Assembly: GCA_002322865.1 (NCBI GenBank)
Contig: DCOH01000056.1
Span: 6,945-50,822, forward strand
DNA length: 43,878 nt
Source: Sphingobacterium sp. UBA1575
GTDB taxonomy: Bacteria > Bacteroidota > Bacteroidia > Sphingobacteriales > Sphingobacteriaceae
Direction: 5' to 3'
Made by a program: the position numbers and the translations under genes. Position 1 is the stretch's first letter, and each line of letters begins with the position of its first letter. Positions 16,677 to 24,766 of this stretch are shown in pieces. Under the pieces are notes generated by a model. That model worked only from the letters and a program-made list of their open reading frames with translations. It did no database searches and was not told the DNA's origin.

Positions 16677-17729
16677 TTATAATTTTATATGCTTAATATC
16701 TTCTTGTGCTTTTTTGAAATCCTCATGTTTACCAATATCCAACCAATAACCATTTATTGGATAGGTAACAAGATTAAAATTCATTTCTAAAATCCTATCC
16801 ATCAGATCCGTTATGTCAAAAAACTGGTTCTGTGGTATCATATTTAATAATTCTTTTTTCAAAATATAAATACCAGCATTTGAATAAAAAGTGTATCGAG
16901 GTTTCTCTTTAAGAGATTTCACACAATTACTCTCATTTACTTCCAATACAGCATAAGGAACATCTACATGATAAGATGTAGCGGCAACAGCCATGTCGGC
17001 ATTTGAGTCTTTATAAAACTTAAAGAAATCTGTATAATCAATATTGGTCAGAAGATCAGAATTCATTACAATAATATCCTCATGCTCAAAATGGTCGACT
17101 AGTAGAATAGATCCTATGGTTCCTAACGGTTTATCTTCTTTTACGTATTTAATGTTTAGTGATTTATTTTCCCCGTTACCAAAATATTCGATTAGTTGAT
17201 CCGCAAGATAATTGACACTTAAATGTATGTTTTTCACCCCAACATTTTTAAGTCTGTCTATATTATATTCTATAATAGGTTTGTCACCAACTTTTAAGAG
17301 TGGTTTAGGCGTATTTTCAGTAAGTGGTCTTAGTCTTTTTCCTTCACCTCCAGCCATAAGTACAGCATCTGCAGGAATTAGTGTTGATTTTGTTCTAAAA
17401 TTTAGAATATCCACAATTTCATCCTTTTCATTTAAAATAGGTATTATTTTAAAGTTTTTTTGCTTGTATTCTTCTAAAGTATTGAGGTTATAACCATTTT
17501 CTCTAATATACCTTGGATTATTTTGAATAAATTCAAGGAGGTTATTTTCAAAGCCTAATCCTCTTATAAATCCTCTTCGTAAATCCCCATCAGTTAATGA
17601 TCCTATCAATTTATTGCGGTAATCTTCCACAACAAATAAAATAGCATCACTTCCCAATTTGTCTAATTTAATTAAAGCTTCCCTAACAGATTCTGCTTTG
17701 GTTATTATATGATTTTTAATCGATTCCAT
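16677..17729 (-). CDS. ptmE: PtmE-like nucleotidyltransferase with N-terminal CBS pair
   Basis: 350 aa in two parts. Residues ~1-115 are a tandem CBS module (GSLTDGDLRRGFI in the first, IIPILNEKDEIVDIL in the second). Residues ~120-350 are a sugar-1-phosphate nucleotidyltransferase with GGEGKRLRPLTENTPKP and a late GYWLDIGKHEDFKKA. This exact architecture is that of Campylobacter PtmE, a glucosamine-1-phosphate guanylyltransferase that feeds the GDP-linked legionaminic pathway. Its presence suggests GDP-GlcNAc rather than UDP-GlcNAc as precursor. Start and stop touch legG (one-base overlap) and legF (2-bp gap). The CBS pair may sense adenine nucleotides. Confidence 0.9.
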   Translation of the reverse strand: MESIKNHIITKAESVREALIKLDKLGSDAILFVVEDYRNKLIGSLTDGDLRRGFIRGLGFENNLLEFIQNNPRYIRENGYNLNTLEEYKQKNFKIIPILNEKDEIVDILNFRTKSTLIPADAVLMAGGEGKRLRPLTENTPKPLLKVGDKPIIEYNIDRLKNVGVKNIHLSVNYLADQLIEYFGNGENKSLNIKYVKEDKPLGTIGSILLVDHFEHEDIIVMNSDLLTNIDYTDFFKFYKDSNADMAVAATSYHVDVPYAVLEVNESNCVKSLKEKPRYTFYSNAGIYILKKELLNMIPQNQFFDITDLMDRILEMNFNLVTYPINGYWLDIGKHEDFKKAQEDIKHIKL

Positions 17730-18880
17730 TATAAGTTATAAAATGATTTATGTGTATCAATATTCTTGGAATTAATCAATGTATGGTATATTTTGTTAGC
17801 TGCCCCACCATTATCATAAGGGTTAACTATATTTTTCAATCCTTCAACAAATGATTTTTCCTTAATGTCAAAAAATGCCCTTTCAATTTCACTAAATGTG
17901 CATTGCACATTAATGGTACTTGCCGCCTGCGTTCTTCCCTTTTGTCGGTCACCAATATTAATAGTAGGTGTAAATAAGGAAGGAGCTTCTAAAATGCCAC
18001 TTGAACTATTCCCTACAATAGCGTCACAATAATGTATTAAAGATAAAAATCTATGGGCACCCAAACTATGGAAAGCCTTAGCCTTATTAGGATTTTTTAC
18101 AACAAAATCATCAATCATCTGATTAATAATTCTTCCATCAGTATCTGCATTGGCCTTTGTAAAAACAAAAAAACTTTCTTCTTGTTTATCAATTACATCT
18201 AGAAGTATTTGGAATTGCTCCTCAGAATTTAGCTCACCTAAAGTTTCAGGATGGAAAGTAACTTGGTAATTATATTTATTAAACCTGACATCTAAACTTT
18301 TCTCAAGTTCCCCTTTTGTCATCAATTTAATTGATCTTATATTATCTAGGCCTATAGCACCGACATGATGAACTGTATCAGGTTGTTCTCCCATTTGAAT
18401 AATTCTATTTCTATATTCCAAAGTAGAAGCAAAATGTATATGACTCATTTTTGTTATGGAATGTCTAATTGCATCATCATAAGCCCCTTCCGTAATTTCT
18501 CCTCCATGAATATGCGCTATTGGAATTCGAAATATTGTAGCCGCAGAAGCAACTGAAAGCATTTCGTATCTGTCTCCCAAAATAACTAATAGATCAGGAT
18601 TTATTCTTTTAAATGCATCAGCAAAAGAAATCATAGCAACTCCCATCGTTTTCACTAAGCCAGGGGGTGTGTCTGAAGACATTAATATCTCTATCTTTTC
18701 AGAAATAATAAATCCATCATTTTCAATGAGTTTATAGGTTAATCCAAATTCTGGCGACAAATGTGCCCCTGTTGCAACGATCTGTAATTCAAGCTCCTCA
18801 GAAGCCTGTATCATAGACATCAATGGTTTTAACAGCCCATATTCGGCTCGCGTCGCTGTAACAACACAAATCTTCCTCAT
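17729..18880 (-). CDS. legG: Hydrolysing NDP-sugar 2-epimerase, LegG/NeuC family
   Basis: 383-aa GT-B-fold 2-epimerase. N-terminal TATRAEYGLLKPLM, GDRYEMLSVA, HIHGGEITEGAYDDAIRHS, FHPETL and GNSSSGILEAPSL are the hydrolysing NeuC/LegG blocks, distinct from the non-hydrolysing FnlC in this window. It releases 2,4-diacetamido-2,4,6-trideoxymannose (LegG) or ManNAc (NeuC). The 4-amino-6-deoxy genes upstream (legB, legC, acetyltransferase) favour LegG. The start overlaps the stop of legI by 4 bp (ATGA), and the stop overlaps ptmE by one base. Confidence 0.91.
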   Translation of the reverse strand: MRKICVVTATRAEYGLLKPLMSMIQASEELELQIVATGAHLSPEFGLTYKLIENDGFIISEKIEILMSSDTPPGLVKTMGVAMISFADAFKRINPDLLVILGDRYEMLSVASAATIFRIPIAHIHGGEITEGAYDDAIRHSITKMSHIHFASTLEYRNRIIQMGEQPDTVHHVGAIGLDNIRSIKLMTKGELEKSLDVRFNKYNYQVTFHPETLGELNSEEQFQILLDVIDKQEESFFVFTKANADTDGRIINQMIDDFVVKNPNKAKAFHSLGAHRFLSLIHYCDAIVGNSSSGILEAPSLFTPTINIGDRQKGRTQAASTINVQCTFSEIERAFFDIKEKSFVEGLKNIVNPYDNGGAANKIYHTLINSKNIDTHKSFYNL

Positions 18881-19890
18881 GACAATGTAATTAAATCATC
18901 AATATCGAAATTTTGATTAGCTACTTTACCAATGATATTATCCCATTCCATTGGCGAAATGCCAGTTCCAGGTCTTTTAATTGTAATGTTTCCTTCAGAA
19001 AAAACTTCGCCTATTTTAATACGTTCCTTAGCAACAATACTTTTTCTTGCTATTGCCATATTTTTAAGTTCTGATGGACTCGGTTCTTTTATTCCTGACC
19101 CAGCGATCGCTTCTTCAATATTACGGATTGCTAACACCATTTCTTTTAATTGCCGAGGTTCCAATGAAGCCGCATGATCAGGCCCTTCCATTAGATTATC
19201 CAACGTAAAATGCTTTTCAATCATTTTGGCACCTAATGCAACGGCAGCTATCGGGACCTCTATGCCCAATGTATGATCGGAATAACCAACTTTAGTGTTG
19301 AATTTATCTTCTATTGTCAACATAGCTTTAAGATTTACATCAGTCATGGGGGTTGGATATTCCGTGTTGCAGTGTAATATAGTTATGTTTTCCAATGAAA
19401 TTTGCTCTTTCGTGAACACCTCAACTGCAGCGGAAATATCGTTCATAGTACACATACCAGTCGAAATTATAATATTTTGGAATAATTTAGCAGCCTTGCG
19501 TAAATAAGGTAAATTTGTTATTTCACCTGAAGGTATTTTTACAAGATCTAACCCAATATCCTTCAAGTATTGTAAAGAATCTAGATCAAATGCAGTAGAA
19601 AAGAAATTAATGTTCTTTTTTTTACAATAAGATATTAACTTCTCATGATTCTCAGCAGAAAGTTCTAATTTTTTAAGCATTTCCAATTGAGAATCTTCTG
19701 CATTTTTAGTATTTTGAATTTGATAATCTGCCTTCTTAGCATTCTTAGACACTAATTTATCAGCTTTAAAAGTCTGAAATTTTATATAATCTACCCCAGC
19801 GTCAACAGCTGCATCAACTAGTCTGAAAGCATTTTCTAAACTTCCATTATGATTAACACCTGCTTCTGCAATAATGATAACTTTTTCCAT
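18877..19890 (-). CDS. legI: N-acetyl-legionaminate/neuraminate synthase (NeuB family)
   Basis: 337 aa. A TIM-barrel NeuB domain (IIAEAGVNHNGSLENAF at the start, IKFQTFKADKLVS, KIPSGEITNLPYLR, STGMCTMNDI, HCNTEYPTP, GYSDHTLGIEVP, EKHFTLD) is followed by a C-terminal SAF/antifreeze-like domain (ARKSIVAKERIKIGE, IKRPGTGISP). It condenses phosphoenolpyruvate with the six-carbon amino sugar from LegG to form the nine-carbon acid. Length matches the family. The ATG directly abuts the acetyltransferase stop (TAAATG), and its stop overlaps the legG start. Leg rather than Neu is inferred from neighbours. Confidence 0.93.
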   Translation of the reverse strand: MEKVIIIAEAGVNHNGSLENAFRLVDAAVDAGVDYIKFQTFKADKLVSKNAKKADYQIQNTKNAEDSQLEMLKKLELSAENHEKLISYCKKKNINFFSTAFDLDSLQYLKDIGLDLVKIPSGEITNLPYLRKAAKLFQNIIISTGMCTMNDISAAVEVFTKEQISLENITILHCNTEYPTPMTDVNLKAMLTIEDKFNTKVGYSDHTLGIEVPIAAVALGAKMIEKHFTLDNLMEGPDHAASLEPRQLKEMVLAIRNIEEAIAGSGIKEPSPSELKNMAIARKSIVAKERIKIGEVFSEGNITIKRPGTGISPMEWDNIIGKVANQNFDIDDLITLS

Positions 19891-20508
19891 TTACTTTAAA
19901 ATTTTTGAAGGATTTCCAACTACAGTTACTGAATCTGGAATATCTCTAATAACAACAGCTCCAGCACCTATTATAACATTTTCACCAATTTTTATTCCTT
20001 GTTTTATTGTAGAATTTGCTCCTATGAAAGTTCCAGTACCAACACTAACATTTCCTGCTAAAACTGCTCCCGGTCCAATGTGCACATAATCTGCTATTAC
20101 ACATTCATGTTCCACAATTGAACCTGTATTTATTATGCAGTGTCTGCCTATATTTGCTAATGCATTTATACTGACCATCGCATTTATAAATGTGCCCTCT
20201 CCCAAACGAGCTGTATTACTAATTTGAGCACTCGGATGGTAAATATTTACAAATTGTGCTTTTCCTGTCAAATTAGAAACTATATCTTTTCTGATTCTAT
20301 TGTCACCAATTCCAAGTATAAATTTCCTATATTTCGACCAAGGAAAGTTTAGGTCTTTTTCGTTACCCAAATATTCTAGATCATATGGATTAAATTCTTG
20401 TTCCTTTATTTCACAATAACCAAAAATAGGCATATGAGATTCTTTTGCAGCTTCTATCACAACAAAAGCATGTCCAGAATATCCTATAATCCCAATATTA
20501 TCTGACAC
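19891..20508 (-). CDS. NeuD/PglD-like acetyltransferase, likely legionaminic N- or O-acetyltransferase; GTG start
   Basis: 205 aa. An N-terminal Rossmann-like segment (IGIIGYSGHAFVVIEAA) is followed from about residue 95 by left-handed beta-helix hexapeptide repeats (ARLGEGTFINAMVSINA, GAVLAGNVSVGTGTFIGA, GENVIIGAGAVVI). This is the PglD/NeuD architecture. In this spot between legC and legI it most likely N-acetylates the 4-amino sugar (the LegH step), but NeuD-type O-acetylation of the finished acid is an alternative. The start codon is GTG at 20508, inside the 3' end of legC (11-bp overlap); no ATG fits the conserved N-terminus, so translation probably depends on coupling. Confidence 0.86.
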   Translation of the reverse strand: MSDNIGIIGYSGHAFVVIEAAKESHMPIFGYCEIKEQEFNPYDLEYLGNEKDLNFPWSKYRKFILGIGDNRIRKDIVSNLTGKAQFVNIYHPSAQISNTARLGEGTFINAMVSINALANIGRHCIINTGSIVEHECVIADYVHIGPGAVLAGNVSVGTGTFIGANSTIKQGIKIGENVIIGAGAVVIRDIPDSVTVVGNPSKILK

Positions 20509-21640
20509 TACTTGGTATATTTACTATCCTTTCCTCAAGGAAAATTGCATTTATTTGTTCATCTCTTTGACAATGTTCATACATGGGTAAACGGAACATT
20601 AAATTCCAAATTGGCCTGGTCATAACTCCATTTTCATTTGTTTCTTTTAGAAAATCATTCCTCTCCTCTCCATTTTCCAATTCTACACACATCAACCAAT
20701 AATTGGCTTTTGTATGCGGTAATTCTTGTCGAAAATTAATACCGAAACTTTTAAATAAATTAATATACTCTGCCGCTAATTTCCGTTTATCCTCGATAAA
20801 AGAAGGTAACATTTCTAATTGTGCACATGCCAATGCGGCATTGAGGTTTGGCATCCTGAAATTATATCCTAATTCATCATGAAAAAACTCATAGGGATGT
20901 GGTCTTTTAGCAGTAGTAGTCAGATATTTAGCATGTTTGCCTAAATTCAAGTCATTGGTCACAATAGCACCGCCACCTCCACAAGTAACCGTTTTGTTTC
21001 CATTAAACGAAAATCCCCCTATTAAACCTATTGATCCAGTATGTTTTCCTTTATAATAACTTCCTAAGGATTCTGCAGCATCTTCAACAACAGGAATTCG
21101 CCACTTATTACAAACAGCTATTAGCTCATCTAAATGAACGGGAAAGCCAAATGTATGCATTGGCATACAAGCTGAAATTCTTTTTCCAGTTTTCTTATTA
21201 AAACATCCTTGTTCTCTTAATTCAGCATTTTCATCCAAAAAATTTTCAACAGCTTTTGGAGATAACCCCATTGTATCTAAATCGACATCAAGAAATATAG
21301 GTTCAGCATGGTTGTATGCAATAGCATTTGCTGTTGCAATAAAAGTTAAAGCTTGGGTAATCACCTCATCACCAGCTTCTACACCAGCCAATCGAAGAGA
21401 TACCTGAAGTGATGAAGTTCCATTTACGACAGCAACTGCTTTACTAGTCCCAGTGATACTTTCCATCATTTGTTCAAATTGGTCTACATAAGCTCCTACA
21501 GAGGATACGAAAGTAGAGTCAATAGTATCCAACAAATATTTCTTTTCATTTCCACGAAACCTAGGTTCGTGCAAAGGAATAAATTTATCAGTTTTATATT
21601 GGTCTCTAATAAAAGAGATTATTTTATCAGTATGTTGCAT
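20498..21640 (-). CDS. legC: LegC-family PLP aminotransferase
   Basis: 380-aa DegT/DnrJ/EryC1/StrS aminotransferase. VVNGTSSLQVSLRL holds the phosphate-binding region, Asp187 (VVEDAAESLG) contacts the pyridine nitrogen and Lys216 (FSFNGNKTVTCGGGG) is the Schiff-base lysine. The N-terminal FIPLHEPRFRGNEKKYL is typical of the LegC subgroup. It transfers an amino group to C-4 of the 4-keto-6-deoxy sugar made by LegB. It starts 2 bp after legB and overlaps the acetyltransferase by 11 bp. The enzyme looks complete and catalytically intact. Confidence 0.92.
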   Translation of the reverse strand: MQHTDKIISFIRDQYKTDKFIPLHEPRFRGNEKKYLLDTIDSTFVSSVGAYVDQFEQMMESITGTSKAVAVVNGTSSLQVSLRLAGVEAGDEVITQALTFIATANAIAYNHAEPIFLDVDLDTMGLSPKAVENFLDENAELREQGCFNKKTGKRISACMPMHTFGFPVHLDELIAVCNKWRIPVVEDAAESLGSYYKGKHTGSIGLIGGFSFNGNKTVTCGGGGAIVTNDLNLGKHAKYLTTTAKRPHPYEFFHDELGYNFRMPNLNAALACAQLEMLPSFIEDKRKLAAEYINLFKSFGINFRQELPHTKANYWLMCVELENGEERNDFLKETNENGVMTRPIWNLMFRLPMYEHCQRDEQINAIFLEERIVNIPSSVR

Positions 21641-21642
21641 AA

Positions 21643-22830
21643 TTACATTTTTGCATCTAAATATTTACCTGTTTCTTTATGTCCAAAATCAGGTATCATC
21701 TCAAAAAATAATTCCACAATTTCTTCCTTAGACCATCTCTTAACTTTCTTAAGGTTATTTAATTTAGCTTCAAAATGATTTAATTTTTCTTCTTCTACGT
21801 TTAACTCGTTTTTGATTACACCTAAATTATTGAACCGTTTCATGTCCAATGTCTCTTTATCAGTAAAAAACTCCTCAAAATCCTTTTCTCCAGTTGTATC
21901 ACTTTTGGTAAATAAACATGGCCACTTACCTTCTTGTGGTAAAGTATGAACCAAATATCTCGCTTCTTCTTCAGTTTCACAAATAAATGGCTCATATCCA
22001 ATTTGTTTAAGATATTTTTCTGCAATTTCTGCGAAAGTAATGAGGTGAAGATTCTCACTAAGTTTTGGGAAGAAAATGTCTCTATTCTCACCAAAAATAC
22101 ATGACATTAAACATAATTCGCCTGATTCCTTTGGAATAACGAAATATCGTTTGATATCGTTCGGCGCTACAATTGGTTGCCTTTTTTCAATTCGTTTATT
22201 AAACCCGTGCAGTAATGACCCATCCGAAAAAGCCACATTTGCGAACCTTGCAGTCGAGATATCAATAAATTGGCTTTTACGCATCAAGAACATTTCCATT
22301 ATCCTTTTTGATGCACCCATCATATTCACAGGATTAGCTGCTTTATCAGTTGAAACGCAAAAATATTTTTTTACACCCTTATCAATTGACTGCTGTAATG
22401 TTTTATCAGTGTTGAAAACATTCACATCAATCATACGCATTAACGTATATGGATCTTTTTCACTCCTAACATGCTTTAATGCGGATAGATTAAGCACATA
22501 ATCATATTCTCCATCTGCTTCCCAAAAAGCATCATATTCCACAGAACCGATGTCTAATGCAAATGTTTGGAAATCACCATCTATATAGCCCAGTGAACTT
22601 CTAATATCTCTAACCAATTCAACCATGTTATTTTCACTAATATCAACAACATGAAGTTTCTTAGGATTTCTTTTAAAAATCTCCTTTGTAGTGGCTTGAC
22701 CGATTGATCCAGCTCCACCAATTACCAAAAAACGAGAACTTGATACAATACGACGAAGTTCATCTTCGTGATTATTGATATCTGTAGAAAACAATTCACT
22801 TGTCCTCCCAATTAGATTTAAAATATTCAT
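21643..22830 (-). CDS. legB: LegB-type NDP-GlcNAc 4,6-dehydratase
   Basis: 395-aa extended SDR of the polysaccharide-biosynthesis (CapD-like) group. VIGGAGSIGQATTKEIF (residues ~36-52) is the NAD motif; ALKHVRSEKDPYTLMRM, STDKAANPVNMMGASK and ARFANVAFSDGS follow. As in FnlA, Met occupies the usual Tyr position of YxxxK. At ~395 aa it matches LegB and is clearly longer than PseB/FnlA (~330-345), with an added charged C-terminal tail. It makes the 4-keto-6-deoxy intermediate that LegC aminates. It lies 3 bp downstream of the dehydrogenase gene and heads the legionaminic block. Confidence 0.9.
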   Translation of the reverse strand: MNILNLIGRTSELFSTDINNHEDELRRIVSSSRFLVIGGAGSIGQATTKEIFKRNPKKLHVVDISENNMVELVRDIRSSLGYIDGDFQTFALDIGSVEYDAFWEADGEYDYVLNLSALKHVRSEKDPYTLMRMIDVNVFNTDKTLQQSIDKGVKKYFCVSTDKAANPVNMMGASKRIMEMFLMRKSQFIDISTARFANVAFSDGSLLHGFNKRIEKRQPIVAPNDIKRYFVIPKESGELCLMSCIFGENRDIFFPKLSENLHLITFAEIAEKYLKQIGYEPFICETEEEARYLVHTLPQEGKWPCLFTKSDTTGEKDFEEFFTDKETLDMKRFNNLGVIKNELNVEEEKLNHFEAKLNNLKKVKRWSKEEIVELFFEMIPDFGHKETGKYLDAKM

Positions 22831-22833
22831 ATA

Positions 22834-24228
22834 TTAAAGTCTTGCGTCTACTATATTTCTATCTAAAATACCCTTAGTATCAAAAACAACACTATTCTCC
22901 CTAACCAAACTTCGGATATCCATTTCATTAAATTCTTGATGCGCAACGGTTAAAATTACTGCATCATATTTCCCTGTCCCTTCCGCTACTTCTACTTCAA
23001 TTAAATTGCCATTAAAAAATTCTACTTGATTGATTGATTGTATAGAAATCCCATTTCGGGATCTTTCCTTTATACCTTCATTTACTATTAAATTCTTCAA
23101 CAAATCAATATCATATTCTGCCAAAACCTGTTCAGGACTTGCCCAAGGATCAAATACATCTACCTTCACACCATAATCTTGAAGCTCTTTATATATTTCA
23201 ACAACCTTAGAATTCCTGATATCAGGACAATTTTCTTTAAATGTAATCCCTAGAATCAAAACTCTAGATCCCTTAATGGCAATATCCTTAGCAATCATTA
23301 GCTTTACCACCTTCGATGCCACAAAATTTGCCATACGCTCATTAACCCTTCTTCCCGACAAAATCACATTAGGCTGATATCCTACTTGAGCCGCTTTATG
23401 TGCTAAATAAAAAGGATCCACGGAAATGCAATGACCACCCACCAAACCCGGTTTAAATGGCAGAAAATTATATTTAGTAGACGCCGCATCCAACACATCC
23501 TGCGTATCTATCCCTAAACGATCAAATATCAAGGCCAACTCATTAACAAAAGAGATATTCACATCCCTCTGTGCATTCTCAATGGCCTTCGCTGCCTCTG
23601 CAACTTGAATCGAAGCAGCCTTAAAAGTTCCTGCTTTAATAATAGAAGCATAAAGTTTATCCACTCTTTCAGCCGTTTCTTCATTAGAACCAGAGGTTAC
23701 CTTTTTAATATTCACTAAGGTGTTCACCTTATCACCGGGATTGATCCGTTCTGGAGAATAACCGACAAAGAAATCCTGATTGAATTTCAATTTAGAGACC
23801 CTCTCCAATACAGGAATACAATCCTCCTCCGTACAGCCCGGATAAACTGTAGACTCATAAATAACCAAATCCCCTTTTTTTAACCGTTCAGCTATCATTT
23901 TACTAGCCGATAATAAAGGCTTTAAATTCGGAACATTAAATGAATTAATAGGTGTAGGAACTGTAACGATATATATATTGGCATCTGTAATATCCGAAAG
24001 ATCGGAACTGAACAAAATACCATTTCCTCCTTCATTATAACCAAAAAGTGCTGATTCTTCAAGCAGATCAACCTCTAAGGTTTCATCTATACCGGACTTC
24101 AATTGATCTACACGGCTTTCGTTGATATCAAAACCAACTACAGGATATTTTCTAGCGAATTCCAAGGCTAGCGGTAATCCCACATAACCCAATCCGAGTA
24201 TCGCTATTTTATCCCTGTTGTTATCCAT
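22834..24228 (-). CDS. UDP-HexNAc 6-dehydrogenase, TviB/WbpO-like, with extra C-terminal insert
   Basis: 464-aa nucleotide-sugar dehydrogenase starting at the ATG at 24228 (a TTG four codons earlier is also in frame). IAILGLGYVGLPLALEFA is the NAD motif, YESTVYPGCTEEDCIPVL and GYSPERINPGDK are family blocks, and the catalytic Cys sits in GLVGGHCISVDPFYL (~residue 267). TviB/WbpO oxidise UDP-GlcNAc or UDP-GalNAc to the uronic acid. Homologues are usually ~425 aa; the extra length lies around residues 379-420 (EGIKERSRNG... through VEVAEGTGK), between the Rossmann strand VDVFDPWASPE and AVILTVAHQEF. It should supply a HexNAcA residue for the repeat. Which epimer is unresolved. Confidence 0.9.
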   Translation of the reverse strand: MDNNRDKIAILGLGYVGLPLALEFARKYPVVGFDINESRVDQLKSGIDETLEVDLLEESALFGYNEGGNGILFSSDLSDITDANIYIVTVPTPINSFNVPNLKPLLSASKMIAERLKKGDLVIYESTVYPGCTEEDCIPVLERVSKLKFNQDFFVGYSPERINPGDKVNTLVNIKKVTSGSNEETAERVDKLYASIIKAGTFKAASIQVAEAAKAIENAQRDVNISFVNELALIFDRLGIDTQDVLDAASTKYNFLPFKPGLVGGHCISVDPFYLAHKAAQVGYQPNVILSGRRVNERMANFVASKVVKLMIAKDIAIKGSRVLILGITFKENCPDIRNSKVVEIYKELQDYGVKVDVFDPWASPEQVLAEYDIDLLKNLIVNEGIKERSRNGISIQSINQVEFFNGNLIEVEVAEGTGKYDAVILTVAHQEFNEMDIRSLVRENSVVFDTKGILDRNIVDARL

Positions 24229-24258
24229 TGGTAGATCCAATTGTTAGTGTAGGTGTAT

Positions 24259-24744
24259 TTATTTCCCGTTTTTCAAATTTTCCTTCTCCGCTACAATCTT
24301 CCTTAATCCCGAAGAAGAAAAGCGATGGTCCCTGCTATTGAAGTAAAGTTCAATCCCCTTTTCCTCACAATACTTACGACCTGTAAAATCCCTGTCCTTA
24401 TATTCATCCCCCACAATCCTAACATCCAGCTTAAAAGATTTCAGAATATCTTCCAGATCCTGTTCTGTAGAATATGGAACGATCTCATCCACATAGATAC
24501 AACCTCTCAACTGAATATATCGCTCCACCACAGTCTGGCTAGGTGCATTCTTTTCAGGTCTATCCAAGGTCGGATCCATTTGCAATCCACAGATCAGGTA
24601 ATCGCATTGACGTTTAGCTTCCGCCAACATCATGATATGTCCGGCATGCAATAAATCAAAAGTACTAAAGGTAATCCCCACCCGAGGGCCAGGGTTATAA
24701 TCCTTTAATTTCGACTTTTTATCCTTTTTTTCTTTCTTTTCCAT
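24259..24744 (-). CDS. TagD-like adenylyl/cytidylyltransferase family protein
   Basis: 161 aa with a lysine-rich start (MEKKEKKDKKSKLK) and a single nucleotidyltransferase alpha/beta domain. GITFSTFDLLHAGHIMMLAE has the HxGH nucleotide-binding motif, and RFSSSGLRKIV stands in for the usual ISSTxI/R motif. Relatives include glycerol-3-phosphate cytidylyltransferase (TagD) and the HldE nucleotidyl domain. Flanked by ugd (23 bp) and the second dehydrogenase, it may make an activated alditol-phosphate or similar donor for decorating the polymer, but no matching transferase was recognised. Substrate unknown. Confidence 0.82.
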   Translation of the reverse strand: MEKKEKKDKKSKLKDYNPGPRVGITFSTFDLLHAGHIMMLAEAKRQCDYLICGLQMDPTLDRPEKNAPSQTVVERYIQLRGCIYVDEIVPYSTEQDLEDILKSFKLDVRIVGDEYKDRDFTGRKYCEEKGIELYFNSRDHRFSSSGLRKIVAEKENLKNGK

Positions 24745-24766
24745 AAGAAATTAGCATATGTTCCTG

